From assembly GCF_028554725.1 (NCBI RefSeq), contig NC_071667.1:32569501-32633500 (forward strand): a DNA stretch of 64,000 nucleotides. Direction: 5' to 3'. Shown here in pieces: positions 1 to 10,697 of this stretch. Origin of the DNA: Zeugodacus cucurbitae. Taxonomy: Eukaryota; Arthropoda; Insecta; Diptera; Tephritidae. The position numbers and the translations under genes are program-made. How positions within the stretch are numbered: the first letter of the stretch is position 1; the number at the start of each line of letters is the position of its first letter. The notes below the pieces were generated by a model. That model did not search any database. It was not told where the DNA came from and saw nothing but the letters and a program-made list of their open reading frames with translations.

Positions 1-410
1 TTTTTGGGGAGGTGGGCGTGGCCCCGCCCCCAAATCGGTTATTTGTACATACATGTACGGAAACCAATAGAGCTATATACACCAAACTTTCTGCAGTCGT
101 TTTTTTTAGCCACTTCTTAATACAGTCCAAAAATGAAAGAAATCGGATAATAACCACGCCCACCTCCCATACAAAGGTTAGATTGAAAATTACCAAAAGT
201 GGGTTAACTCACTAACCAAAAACGTCAGAAACACTAAATTTCACATAAGAAATGGCAGATGGAAGCTGCAGTCAGATTTTATCCCAAAATGGAAAATGGG
301 CGTGGCGTCGCCCACTTATGGGTCAAAAACCATATCTCAGGAACTACGTGACCGATTTCAATGAAACTTGGTTTGTAATACTTTCTTTCTGGTTTGTAAT
401 ACTGTTAAAA
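1..410 (-). mobile_element. DINE-1/Helentron-type non-autonomous repeat, partial
   Basis: Starts beyond the window edge. It carries the family's GC-rich boxes (GGTGGGCGTGGCCCCGCC, then CCACGCCCACCTCCCAT) and the phrase ATATCTCAGGAACTAC found in the other copies. It ends near the GTTTGTAATACT duplication, where an unrelated transposase fragment begins. Non-coding; the frames in it are repeat translations. Confidence 0.75.
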
Positions 411-429
411 CACTGGAAGCTACGCGGGA

Positions 430-960
430 GGTACGATTTTCATCTCCGTAATCATCTAACCCAATAATCCAATCCCTATTTCTCTCATACTGTAAGTGGA
501 TTTTCAGAGACATTTCATCACAGCATATCGAAACAAATTCTCTGTGAAACCACGGCTTCTCAACTCCAGGGCTTGATGGCCAATTAAAAAGGCGCTGTAA
601 ATACCTATACGCAATGGGTGATAAAAATTTTACTGCCAAAGCTAGTGTTTTTAATTCCCTATCAAATATATAACCTTTCGGAGTGCGGGGTGCATTTTTA
701 AGGCAGTTTCTCACACATGTTGCAAGATGTGGAGGAAGTTTGCCGCATAGCTCTGTAATTTGTCTATTTTCTTCCTGCCCATTTTTTTCTTCCTCCTAAA
801 ATTTCTTATTGCGCAAAAATTCTAACTTCTGTGATTTATTGTCCAACTCCTCCCGATACATTATTTTCCTAGGTGTCCCTTCTGACAAATATTGATCTGT
901 TTGAGTTTGCCTACTTTTTGCCCAAGTAATAACTGTTTGGAAAATTCCTAAAGAGGAAGA
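430..960 (-). pseudogene. P-element/THAP9-like transposase fragment
   Basis: Reading on the minus strand, a Lys/Glu-rich stretch leads into a frame (714 down to about 430) with LKTLALAVKFLSPIAYRYL followed by a CCDEMSLKIHLQYE block and a DDYG block. That order (conserved helix with SP.AY, then DEM, then HLQY and DYG) is what I know from P-element and THAP9-type transposases, where DEM contributes a catalytic Asp. At least one stop (TAA near 797) breaks the frame between the coiled part and this block. No THAP domain or C-terminal half is visible. Flanked by a DINE on one side and jockey debris on the other, so it is a relic. The family assignment rests on motif memory. Confidence 0.55.
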
Positions 961-997
961 ATATGAAATTTCTTCATTAGATATGGATTGAAGGGAT

Positions 998-1498
998 TCA
1001 CCTAAATACAGTACTCGGACATAACACTTGATGATATGGCACATTCATAGGGTAGTTTGAACAATAATTGGATTTGAAGAATTCTGCAAACATATTAGAA
1101 ATAATATAATTGTCACATGACATTGTTGATTTATATTTCATCGCGGACGGAAAATTTGAAATCCTGCGTTTGGAGTTAACGAAACCATAAAACAATTTCG
1201 GATTACGAATAATATTATTTTTTACTTTGATTATGTAGTTTTTATAACATTTTTTGTTAAGTTCCTCAAACTGACGACGCAATTTAGAATATTTTAAATA
1301 GTCAACAAGAGCTCCAGTTCTTTATTTTTTGTAACATAGTGTCTAAATCCGGGTATATTGTAGTTATTTTAGTTTGTCAGATGAGTTTCTGATATTAGCA
1401 TTACATCTATATTTTTTTCAAACATAAATCTAATAATCTCTAGTTTATGTTGGTTAACACCGTTAGCATTCCATATACAGATATTTAATACGCTCATT
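998..1498 (-). pseudogene. Jockey-like non-LTR retrotransposon ORF2 remnants
   Basis: On the minus strand, 1,498 down to 1,380 encodes an APE-endonuclease start with LNICIWNANGV and then LISETHLT, typical of jockey-clade ORF2. After a break, 1,282-998 encodes the endonuclease-RT linker (RNPKLFYGFVNSKRR and onward). Most of the endonuclease and all of the RT are missing. It lies directly downstream of the ORF1 remnant in the same orientation, so the two are parts of one element. It is truncated where the P-like fragment begins. Confidence 0.72.
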
Positions 1499-1614
1499 TT
1501 TTACTTAATAAAGTTTGCAGCATTTGGTTTTGCGATTTTATTAAATCTTGTATCATATTTTGCATAGTTGACATAAATTGTGTCATACATTGCGTAAGGT
1601 TTATAATCATGGTT

Positions 1615-2700
1615 TCAATACCACCATTTGGGGGATTTTGCGGTGGTTGCATTTGTACATTGTTGCATGGCATGGCTCACTTGTACAGTATTATTTTTAA
1701 TATTACTAGGTTTTGGAATATGGTCTGTGATATCTATAATGTCATTACGGGGAGTATGTAACATTTGGTTACGACGTGCTTGAATTCCCTGTGACAGCTT
1801 CAATTTTAAATCTTTATAAATAGGACAATCCCTTTAGTTGGCAGTGTGATGTCCTCCACAATTGCTGCATTTTTTATTTAAATTCTCTGTCTTAATGGTG
1901 CATTTGAAGGTGGAATGTAAATCTCCACATACCACACAAATACTGTGTAGAGTGCAATAGGATTTGGTATGCCCATATTCTTGGCAATTGGTGCATTGTA
2001 CCGGACCATTTCTTTTGTGTGGTTCTTCAACGGTTACTCTACGGTGCAGCAAATATTTTAAATTGTATATCGGATGCACTTCGTTCTTTCTAAGCTGGTT
2101 AGAATTCGGCATCAGTACAATTCTAAACATGGGTTGTGGTTCTTTATTTCTGTTAAAGATGTTTACAACAGTTTTAACTCCAAAGCCACATTCTTCAAGA
2201 ACTTCTTTGACTTCGCTAGAATCTACGGAAGACTCTATACCTTTTATTACAATAACTAGGCCTTTAGAACTCTTTAGTTGATAAGAATAATAGTTCTTAT
2301 TTTTGTTTGACAAATATTTTACTATGTCCATGAAACTTTTCTCAGTGTACGACTGTATTTTAGTTTCATCTATAGTGCCTTTTTTCAAATCCTATGAAAA
2401 TTATTAGTACCTACAATTTCACTCAATTTAGCAACAAGTGCATTTGAGCTACGCTCCCGCAAATATATTCGCCTGCGGTTTAGCATTCGCGACTGTGGTG
2501 GCACCCTTCGCATCGTCGTCTGAACCTTTGCTTAATAAGTCAAATCTGTTGCCATTTAATACCTCAGGTTTGTTTTTGATTGGATTGTCGCCTTGAAATT
2601 TTTTAGGATTGACCGCTAACTTTGAAGGACTTAACTTTCTTTTTATATTGATGTAGCGGTCAAAAGCAATCTGCACAGATAAACCTTTTTTATACTCTCG
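1615..2700 (-). pseudogene. Jockey-like ORF1 (Gag with zinc knuckles), broken
   Basis: Three minus-strand pieces in order: 2,706-2,449 (N-terminal, basic), 2,388-1,834 (central) and 1,803-1,615 (C-terminal). The central 184-codon piece carries CTNCQEYGHTKSYC (C-x2-C-x4-H-x4-C), then CVVCGDLHSTFKC and the start of a third CSNC knuckle, preceded by a domain typical of jockey Gag proteins that bind element RNA. Stops and frameshifts separate the pieces. The apparent start at 2,706 is in the terminal sequence of a DINE inserted into the gene, so the native N-terminus is lost. Confidence 0.78.
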
Positions 2701-3445
2701 CAACAAAAGTTGCTAAAGAGAGTATTATAGTTTTGTCCACATAACGGTTGTTTGTAAGTCCTAAAACTAAACAAGTTAGATATAGGGTTATATAAACCAA
2801 AGTGATGAGGGTGACGAGTAAAGTTCAAATCCGGATGTCTGTCTGTCCGTCCGTGCAAGCTGTAACTTGAATAAAAATTTAGATATCTTAATGAAACTTG
2901 GAACACGTATTCCTTGGCACCATAAGAAATTCGAAAATGGGCGGAATCGGACCACTGCCACGCCCACAAAATGGCGATAACCAAAAACACATAAAGAGCT
3001 ATAACTAAGCCATAAATAAAATTATGAAAATAAAATTTGGCACATGGGATCGCATTAGAGAGGGGCACATTTGAATGTACTTTTTTTGAAAAAGTGGGTG
3101 TGACACCGCCCCCAAATAGGCTTTTTGTATATATCTTGCAAACCGATAAAGCTATATAAACCAAACTTTCTGCAGTCGTTTCTTTTAGCCGTTTCCTTAT
3201 ACAGTCCAAAAATGAAAGAAATCCGATAATAACCACGCCCACCTCCCATACAAAGGTTAGATTGAAAATTACTAAAAGTGCGTTAACTCACTAACGAGAA
3301 ACGTCAGAAACACCAAATTTTACATAAGAAATGGCAGAAGGAAGCTGCACTGAGATTTTTTTACAAAATGGAAAATGGGCGTGTCGCCGCCCACTTCGGG
3401 GTCTAAGTCCAGTTAAAAAAATTCTAAAGCTTGGTCTCTATTCTT
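2688..3445 (-). mobile_element. DINE-1/Helentron-type repeat
   Basis: Begins with TATACTCTCGCAAC and its near-inverse GTTGCTAAAGAG, followed by GTTTTGTCCACATAACGG, the (GTCTGTCCGTCC) core and the paired GC-rich boxes. The same order occurs in all other copies in the window. It ends abruptly near 3,445, where the next copy starts with the same terminal string. It interrupts the jockey ORF1 fragment. Confidence 0.8.
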
Positions 3446-4471
3446 TTTATACTCTCGCAACCTGTTGCACAGAGTATTATAGTTTTGTTCACATAACGGT
3501 TGTTTGTGTCACCAAGAAATATAAGAGTTAGATATGGGGTTATATATATAAGTGATCAGGATGACGAGTGGAGTTGAAATCCGGATGTCTGTCCGTCCGT
3601 CCGTGCAAGCGATAACTTGAGTAAAAATTGAGAAACTTGGAACACATCTTCCTTGGAACCGTGAGAGGATTGCTTTCGAAAATAGGCAAAATCGGTCATC
3701 TGCCACGCCCACAAAAAGGCGAAAACCAAAAACAAATAAAGTGTCATAACTAAGCCATAAATAAAGTTATAACAGTAAAGTTTGGAATAAAGGATCGCAC
3801 TAGGAAGGGGCATATTTGGATGTAATTTTTTTTGGGGAAGTGGGCGTGGCCCCGCCCCCCAATCGGTTATTTGTATATATCTCGCAAACCAATGAAGCTA
3901 TATAAACCAAACTTTCTGCAGTCGTTTCTTTTAGCCGTTTCCTTATACAGTCCAAAAATGAAAGAAATCGGATAATTACCACGCCCACCTCCCATACAAA
4001 GGTTAGATTGAAAATTACTAAAAGTGCGTTAACTCACTAACGAGAAACGTCAGAAACACCAAATTTTACATAAGAAATGGCAGAAGGAAGCTGCACTGAG
4101 ATTTTTTTACAAAATGGCGAATGGGCGTGTCGCCGCCCACTTCTGGGTCAAAAACCATATCTCAGGAACTACTCGACCGATTTCAATGAAACTTGGTTTG
4201 TAATAGTTTCCTTACCTCCCAATTATATGTTGTGATCTGAATCGTTTACTTCACAATATATGAAGTAAGCACTAGTGAAGATATCGGTGCAGAACTTTGC
4301 ACAAATACTACGTTTATAGTGTGGCGGCCTATTCTAAAAATCGCCAAAATCGGACAATAGGTTTTCAAAGCCCCATATATCGAACATGAGGACCTCGGTG
4401 CTTCTAACCTAATATTAGAGTTTACAATATATATGATGGATATGTGGGTCAAATTGTGTATTATATAATAT

Positions 4472-4489
4472 TAATTAAGTTAAATAAAT
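4472..4489 (+). repeat. Target-site duplication, 5' copy (RTE)
   Basis: TAATTAAGTTAAATAAAT is found here and again at 7,386-7,403, exactly flanking the RTE. The uninterrupted phrase in other DINE copies (AATTAAGTTAAATAAATAAATTGCGAG) supports this as the insertion site. Confidence 0.88.
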
Positions 4490-4538
4490 GGGGATGGGAT
4501 CATATGTAGAAGTTCACATAAGTGAGGAAAGTTTCTGA

Positions 4539-5218
4539 TTGCCATTGCGGGCGAAGCCCGCTTCTGCGGTTGTGCGTAGGGTTTGGGACCTACCACATAA
4601 AAAAACCTCCCCAATGAAAAAACAATCAGAGCCTCGAAAGAGAAACCCCCCTTTTGATGACGACCCCTGCAAACGTACTAAGGATCATGATTTGAGGGCA
4701 TGCACCTGGAATGTCCGGACCCTAAATTGGGAAGGTGCTTCTGCCCAGCTGGTTGATTTCCTCATACAACCGCCATCCAAGAAGTGCGATGGACGGGACA
4801 AGGACGGAAGAGGGTGGGTCCTTGTGACATCTACTACAGCGGCCATATAAAGGAGCGCCAATTTGAGCGCCTAGAACGTACCTATGAGCGCTGCCCCCGC
4901 CACGATGTCAAAATCGTGCTTGGCGATTTTAATGCCAGGGTGGGTAAAGAGGGTGTCTTTGGCACAACAGTCGGAAAATTCAGCCTCCATCACGATACAT
5001 CGCCAAACGGCCTGAGGCTGATCGACTTCCCTGGGGCCCGAAATATGGTCGTCTGTAGTACCAGATTCCAGTACAAGAAAATTCATCAAGCAACATGGCT
5101 GTCCCCTGATCGAAACACGCGCAATCAAATCGATCACGTTGTGATAGACGGAAGACATGTCTCCAGTGTTTTAGACGTGCGTACGCTTCGAGGACCAAAT
5201 ATAGACTCGGACCATTAA
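4539..5218 (+). pseudogene. RTE endonuclease (APE-type) remnant
   Basis: Two overlapping frames cover the N-terminus (RACTWNVRTLNWEGASAQL) and the main domain (VLGDFNARVGKE, NQIDHVVIDGRH, PNIDSDH), the metal-binding and catalytic motifs of APE endonucleases that nick target DNA. A frameshift lies near 4,780. Compared with the copies at 28,100 and 58,300, the text jumps from HIKERQF straight to ERLERTYERC, so roughly 80 codons are deleted near 4,865. A TAA follows SDH at 5,216, truncating the protein before the linker and RT. Confidence 0.85.
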
Positions 5219-5394
5219 CTAGTAGCAGCAAAGATACGCACTCGCCTCTGTGCAGCAAAGAACGCGCGTCAACAAACACAAGGAAGGTTCGACGTCGAAA
5301 AGCTCCAATCACAACCGACAGCCGAGCGATTTTCTACTCGACTTGCACTCCTGCTCTCTGAGAGCACTCATCAGCATCTCGATATAAGGGAGCT

Positions 5395-7348
5395 GTGGAA
5401 CGGCATCTCAAACTCATTGCATACCGCTGCAGCCGAAACCGGAGACCACTCCAAAAAACCAGTTGGTACGATGAGAGTTGTCGTTCCGCAGTGGAAAGAA
5501 AATATACTGCCTACCTCGCAACGTTGCGAAAGACCACAACACGTTCGGGGTGGGACAGATATCGAGAACTGAAGAGGGAAGCGAGACGCATTTGCAGACG
5601 TAAAAAGAAAGAGGCCGAAATGCGTGAGTATGAAAAGCTTGAAAAGCTGGCCGACATGGGTAATGCTCGAAAATTTTATGAAAAGATCAGGCGATTTACA
5701 GAAAGTTTCAAGACCGGAGCATTATAATGTAGGGATCAAGGAGGTAATCCAGTTACGGATGTCCAGAGCATACTGGGATTATGGAGGGAACACTTCTCCG
5801 ACCTGCTGAATGGCAGTGACAGTACAACACCAGGAGATGGCGAACCCGATTCCTCAATCGATGACGATGGAATAGATATTCCATTACCCGACCATGAAGA
5901 AATTCGAATCGCAATTACCCGCTTGAAGAACAACAAAGCGGCGGGGGCCGATGGACTACCGGCCGAGCTATTCAAATACGGCGAAGAACTGATAAGATGC
6001 ATGCATCAGCTTCTTCGTAGAATATGGTCGGAAGAAAGCATGCCCGACGATTGGAATCTCAGTGTGCTCTGCCCAATCCATAAAAAGGGAGACCCCACAA
6101 TCTGCGCCAATTACCGTGGTATAAGTCTCCTCAATATCACATATAACGTCTTATCGAGCGTATTATGTGAAAGCCTAAACCCGCCGTCAATGAACTGATT
6201 GGATCTTATCAGTATGGCTTTAGACCTGGAAAATCGACAATGGAACAGATATTCATCCTGCCTCCAAACCTTGGACCCGAGAGAGAAGAATCGATACTCA
6301 CCATCTTTACATCGATTTTAAAGCTGCCTTCGTTAGCACGAAAAGGAGCTGCCTTTATGCCTATGGTATCCCTGCAAAACTAATACGGCTATATAAACTG
6401 ACGTTGAACAACACCAAAAGCTCCGTCAGCACCGGGAAGGACCTCTCCGAGCCGTTCGATACCAAACGAGGCTTCAGACAGGGTGACTCACTATCGTGCG
6501 ACTTCTTCAATATATTACTGGAGAAAATAATACGAGCTGCAGAGCTAAATAGAGAAGGTACAATCTTCTACAAGAGTGTACAGCTGCTGGCGTATGAGAA
6601 ATTATATTGATATCATCGGAAGCAACAACCGCGCCGTTTGTTCTGTTTTTTCCAGACTGGATAAAGAAGCGAAGCGTATGGGGCTCGTGGTGAATGAATG
6701 AAGCGCACTCGCGTCTTGGCTCCCACGTCACTGTTGACAGTCATACCTTTGAAGTAGTAGATAGTTTCGTCTACTTGGGAACCAGCGTTAACAACACCAA
6801 CAATGTCAGCCTTGAAATTCAACTCAGAATCACTCTTTCCAACAGGTGTTACTTCGGACTGAATAAGCAATTGAACAGTAAAGTCCTCTCTCGACGAACA
6901 AAAATCAAACTCTACAAGTCGCTCATTATTCCCGTCCTGATGTATGGCGGCCAAGCGTGGACGATGACAACATCCGATGAGACGACTCTTGGGGGTTTCG
7001 AGAGAAAGGTTTCACGTAAGATTTATGGTCCTCTCAACATTGGCAACGGCGAATGCCGCAGACGATGAGCTGTACGATTTATACGACGCTATTGACATAG
7101 TTCAGCGAATAAAAAGACAGCGGCTACGCTGGCTAGGTCATGTTGTACGAATGGATGGAAACACTCCAGTTCTGAAAGTGTTCGATGCAATACCCGCTGG
7201 AGGAAGCCGCGGAAGAGGACGACCTCCACTCCGGTGGAAAGAACAAGTGCAAAGTGACCTGGCTTTACTTGGTGTTTCCAGTTGGCGCCAAAAAGCAAAA
7301 AGGAGGAACGAGTGGCGCGCTCTGGTGGATTCGGCTATAATCGCTTAA
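5395..7348 (+). pseudogene. RTE reverse transcriptase remnant
   Basis: Pieces in order: basic linker (5,395-5,727), RT fingers with NNKAAGADGLPAELFKYG and CPIHKKGDPTICANYRG (5,880-6,198), palm with FDTKRGFRQGDSLSC (6,404-6,610), and the C-terminal region LYKSLIIPVLMYGGQAW to RWLGHVVRMDGNTP and the terminal WRALVDSAIIA (6,694-7,348). The YADD box is destroyed: the frame reads LLAYEKLY where intact copies read LAYADDIDIIG. The following stretch is also deleted. Multiple frameshifts make it non-functional. Confidence 0.87.
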
Positions 7349-7385
7349 GCGGTTTCTACGTCTATATTCTATATATGTATATATA

Positions 7386-7403
7386 TAATTAAGTTAAATA
7401 AAT
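7386..7403 (+). repeat. Target-site duplication, 3' copy (RTE)
   Basis: Exact 18-bp repeat of 4,472-4,489, immediately after the element's AT-rich 3' microsatellite. Confidence 0.88.
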
Positions 7404-7462
7404 AAATTACGAGAGTATAAAATGTTCGGTTACACCCGAACTTAGCCCTTCCTTACTTGTTG

Positions 7463-7715
7463 TTCAATTCTTTTGTTATTGATGCGCCAGCATTTATCCT
7501 TCCTGAAAATTCTGGTAAGGATTTTATAACATCCAGTTAATCATGACACTGAATATTGTCGTGTATTACTTCTGTCTGAAAATCTGTTACCCTGTGTGTT
7601 TCTATCTCGACTTGCGCTTTTAACCTGTCAAATTCCTGCCTTAACGTAATATTACTTTCCGCAATTAGGCGCATAATTAAATCTACTGTTCATCCTGCCT
7701 CAGTCGCCATTTTTA
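7463..7715 (-). pseudogene. Ty3/gypsy-type Gag fragment
   Basis: Minus-strand frame from 7,710 downward reads MATEAG, a stop, TVDLIMRLIAESN, a coiled-coil-like ITLRQEFDRLKAQVEIET stretch, then LDVIKSLPEFSGRINAG. The LDVIKSLPEFSG pattern is typical of the start of the capsid part of Ty3/gypsy Gag. Two in-frame stops are visible, and the gene ends abruptly at the DINE terminus at 7,465. Element class is from motif memory. Confidence 0.5.
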
Positions 7716-7829
7716 TTTTTAGTTTTATTGATTAATTTTTTTTATGGGCACTTTTTGATTTGATGATTGCCCTTGCAATAATGCAACCTTTCTTATTTTG
7801 GAGTGCTTGAATTACTTCCCATTTACAAA

Positions 7830-8063
7830 TTATGCTATGGTTGCAGACATAATTGTCTCCTGATTATAATAATCCTCAAGTGTGGCTATCTTATCTTTTC
7901 CTATATATTTAAAAACTTTCTCCATACATTTAATTCTGAGTCTAACTTTAATTGGATTCCTGTCTCTATTATTAACTCTATTCACTCTTACAAATCCTTC
8001 AAGATTTCTAACAATTCGGTCTATTTCATTATTGTCCAAGTCAGTTGGTAATGCATCAGTCAT
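7830..8063 (-). pseudogene. Small ORF upstream of Gag in the LTR-type element
   Basis: 77-codon minus-strand frame starting MTDALPTDLDNNEID, rich in Arg/Asn/Asp, between the long untranslated leader (8,064-8,755 and into the arm) and the Gag fragment. Its role is unknown; it may be a detached Gag N-terminus. No catalytic motif is visible. Confidence 0.4.
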
Positions 8064-8755
8064 TTCATTGTTTTTTTATTTTTGATCCTTTCTAGGAAAG
8101 GAGAATCTTTAATTCTGGGGGGTCTGATTCAGAATCGCAGAATTGAGTTTTTGTTATAAACCGAATATTCCCCCCTGCGGTGGTGAATCGCGGTTTCAAA
8201 ATTTTTTATTATTTGGCTGATCGAGCCTTGCTTTATATTATTGATTTTTTTTTGATTTTTTTTTTAATTCTCTGGAGGGTCCCCCCCAAGGTGGTGAATC
8301 GCAGCTTCATTTTATTTTATTATTGGTTGTACAAACCATAAATTATGTTTTATTTTTTCTGGGACACCTTTTCTCTTTTTGGTCCCCACCGCAATATTGA
8401 CAGTAATACAATCTAATGTACTTAGGTTTAGTTTGGGTATTCCCCATAAATATATATATATATATATATAATTTATAATGTTAAGATATTTAATTTTCTT
8501 AGTAATAATGATTGAATGTCTAATCTTAGTGCTTTCTCCAGTGTTGTCCTCTTCTTATCCTCATTGTTTTCTATGAACTTACTGGCACTTCCCACGCTGC
8601 TGTAGTCACAACTGTTGTTTGCGATTAAATTTGTATGTTGTTGTTGTTCATTACTATTTTTATAATGTTAATTGTTTGCAGTTGTTGTAACTATGTATTT
8701 TTTCGTAAGTTTTTACACTTTAATTTGTATTGGGTTTTTTGTTTTTAATAGTAAC
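8064..8755 (-). mobile_element. Leader region of the LTR-type element outside the palindrome
   Basis: AT-rich, non-coding except for the mini-ORF. It contains two related blocks (GCGGTGGTGAATCGCGGTTTC near 8,178 and AAGGTGGTGAATCGCAGCTTC near 8,288) and a TA microsatellite at 8,449-8,470. It continues without an obvious break into the palindrome arm at 8,756. LTR edges and a primer-binding site could not be located. Confidence 0.45.
8343..8447 (-). CDS. 34-codon mini-ORF with a myristoylation-like start
   Basis: Minus-strand ATG at 8,447 opens MGNTQTKPKY, fitting the N-myristoylation pattern MG-x3-T/S. A C-x2-C...C cluster and a very basic tail (CPRKNKT) follow, ending in TAA. It lies in the putative leader of the Ty3/gypsy-like element, upstream of the Gag fragments. 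It could be a leader peptide, a decayed gag start or chance. Too short to assign. Confidence 0.3.
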   Translation of the reverse strand: MGNTQTKPKYIRLYYCQYCGGDQKEKRCPRKNKT

Positions 8756-8815
8756 TTTGTAAATTTTAATTTTTTTATATAAAAAAGTTTTAATATTAAA
8801 TATTTTTTGTGAATT

Positions 8816-8932
8816 TACGCGATACGGCACGTTTCGTTAAACTTTAGTTAAAACTTTTCACTTTTCCTTTTTTTAAATTTACGCGACACTGCACGTTTCA
8901 TTAAACTTTAGTTAAAACTTTTCACTTTTCCC
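8816..8932 (-). repeat. Two-copy tandem repeat in the leader (left arm)
   Basis: Two adjacent copies of a roughly 58-bp unit, TTTACGCGA(T/C)AC followed by GCACGTTTC(G/A)TTAAACTT and a CTTTTCACTTTTCC tail. Both copies are present in reverse complement at about 54,838-54,953. Leader repeats of this kind occur in gypsy-type elements; any function here is unknown. Confidence 0.75.
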
Positions 8933-8939
8933 TCTTATT

Positions 8940-9841
8940 TTTTGTTTTTGAGATTATTTTATTATGCAATTTTTTTGCATATTTATTACCTCTCGCTTGA
9001 GGTTTTTATACTATTGCTGTTTGTCCTTTATAAGGATCTTTATATGTGGGCTTAGACCACGATCACGAATCCTTTTCTGAGGAATTTTTCAATTTTTTTC
9101 GTGGAAAAAATATATTATTTACCGCTACGCGCGGTTTGAATTAAAACACGAAGTGTTGGTTTGAGTCCGCTTACCAACTGGACAGAACTGACTTTATTCT
9201 TAAAATCACTTATATTTATGTACTTACAATTCTATATGTAAAAGCTAATTATTTGAGATGCTTTGGCATTGCATTAAGTGATGAAATGCCAGAGCATTTC
9301 ATTTCCAATTATTCTCATTATCAAAACAAATAATGGAATCTTGAATTTTGCTTACTTATCAATATTCTTACTTTTATTATGCCTTCTTGTGAGGGCTACA
9401 AATATTGTTTGGATAAGAATGGATTATTCCATTCTGAAATGAAAAGGTGTATCGAATTCTTAGATAAACAAAAACATTAATACAGATTTTAATTTATGTG
9501 GTTGCATAGTTACAAAGTGTAAAGATTCAATTATGTTTACAGTTATGGAAAAGTTGCTGTGTGGAGGCTGTCGTTAACTTGTATACATAAAACTTTATGT
9601 GAAGTAAATACATAAAATTGTGTAAAAATTTATATTTTACAGCCTTTTGAAAAATTGTATTTATGTTTTAATGAAAACTTATATAACTTTTCTCTCTAAC
9701 TCGAGTTTTTTTTGTGGATTATTGTAGTTGAAAATTTAAAATAACAAGCTGTTATATGGATTTACAATTTCCCAAATAAATAAATAGTAAACCGTACGCC
9801 ACGCGTCTATTACTTCTAATCATTAAGCTGCTTATAAAAAA
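8940..9841. other. LTR/leader-like sequence and MITE debris, no gene
   Basis: Contains TATA-like strings on the minus strand, the phrase CCGCTACGCGCGGTTTGAAT / ACACGAAGTGTTGGTTTGAG (9,120-9,165), and a strong hairpin at 9,257-9,300 (GATGCTTTGGCATT paired with AATGCCAGAGCATTTC). The stretch 9,545-9,775 resembles the pogo-like MITE at 21,440 (TAAAACTTTATGTGAAGTAAAT, then TTTTTTGTGGATTAT). No coding frame is supported. The mirror is 53,917-54,837. Confidence 0.5.
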
Positions 9842-10697
9842 AAAACAAGTAAGGAAGGGCTAAGTTCGGGTGTAACCGAACATTTTATACTCTCGCAATT
9901 TATTTATTTAACTTAATTAATATAATATATTACTCAATTTGACCCACATATTCGTCATATATATTGTATAAAGTCCATTGAAAGTTGGAAACCCTAATAT
10001 TAGGTTAGAAGCACCGAGGTCCTCATGTTCGATATATGGTCCCTTGAAAACATATGGTCCGATTTCGGCGACTTTTAGAAATGGGCTGCCACTTTATTAT
10101 ATATTGTAAAGTAAACGATTCAGATCATCTTCTAAGTTCTGGTATATAGGAAGTAGGCGTGGTTGTGAACGAGGTTATTATCCGATTTCTTTCATTTTTG
10201 GACTGTATTAAGAAGTGGTTAAAAAAAACGACTACAGAAAGCTTGGTTTATATATCTTCATTGGTTTGCGAGATATATACAAAAAACCGAATTGGGGGCG
10301 GGACCACGCCCACTTCCCCAAAAAAAGCCCCTTCCTAGTTCGATCCTTTATTCTAAATTTTACTGTTATAACTTTATTTATGGCTTAGTTATGACACTTT
10401 ATTTGTTTTTTGTTTTCGCCATTTTGTGGGCGTGGCAGTGGACCGATTTTGCCCATTTTCGAAAGCAACCCTCTCACGGTCCCAAGGAACATGTGTTCAA
10501 AGTTTCATTAAGATATTGCACGGACGGACGGACAGACAGACGGACGGACAGACATCCGGATTTCAACTCCACTCGTCATCCTGATCATTTATATATATAT
10601 AACCCCATATCTAACTCTTCTATTTCTTGGTGACACATACAACCGTTATGTGAATAAAACTATAATACTCTGTGCAACAGGTTGCGAGAGTATAAAA
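9842..10697 (+). mobile_element. DINE-1/Helentron-type repeat (left arm)
   Basis: Opens with CAAGTAAGGAAGGGCTAAG and TTCGGGTGTAACCGAA, passes TATACTCTCGC, the GC-rich boxes and the GGACGGACAGACAGACGG core, and closes with GTTGCGAGAGTATAAAA. The apparent 113-codon frame inside is repeat translation. Mirror copy at 53,011-53,916. Confidence 0.85.

Larger units (their letters stand above)
4490..7385 (+). mobile_element. RTE-clade non-LTR retrotransposon, near full length but decayed
   Basis: Starts with the 5' UTR string GATGGGATCATATGTAGAAG, which also precedes other RTE copies here. It proceeds through endonuclease and reverse transcriptase coding remnants and ends in a TATA-type microsatellite. 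It lies within a DINE between 18-bp target duplications, so it inserted by target-primed reverse transcription after the DINE. RTE elements encode one endonuclease-RT protein and have short-repeat 3' ends instead of poly(A), as seen here. Confidence 0.88.
3449..7465 (-). mobile_element. DINE-1/Helentron-type repeat split by an RTE insertion
   Basis: Runs from TATACTCTCGCAACCTGTTG at 3,449 to 4,489, is interrupted by the RTE at 4,490-7,385, and resumes at 7,386 with the usual terminus (GCGAGAGTATAA-like, then TTCGGTTACACCCGAACTTAG, CCTTACTTGTT) to 7,465. The hairpin-forming terminus and CTTGTT end match other copies. Non-coding. Confidence 0.85.

Noticed and set aside
2643..3242. 199-codon open frame on the minus strand
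   Set aside because: Lies wholly in a DINE. The same translations (GGGRGYY..SFIFGLYKE, FYNFIYGLVM) recur at every DINE copy, so it is repeat sequence and not a gene.
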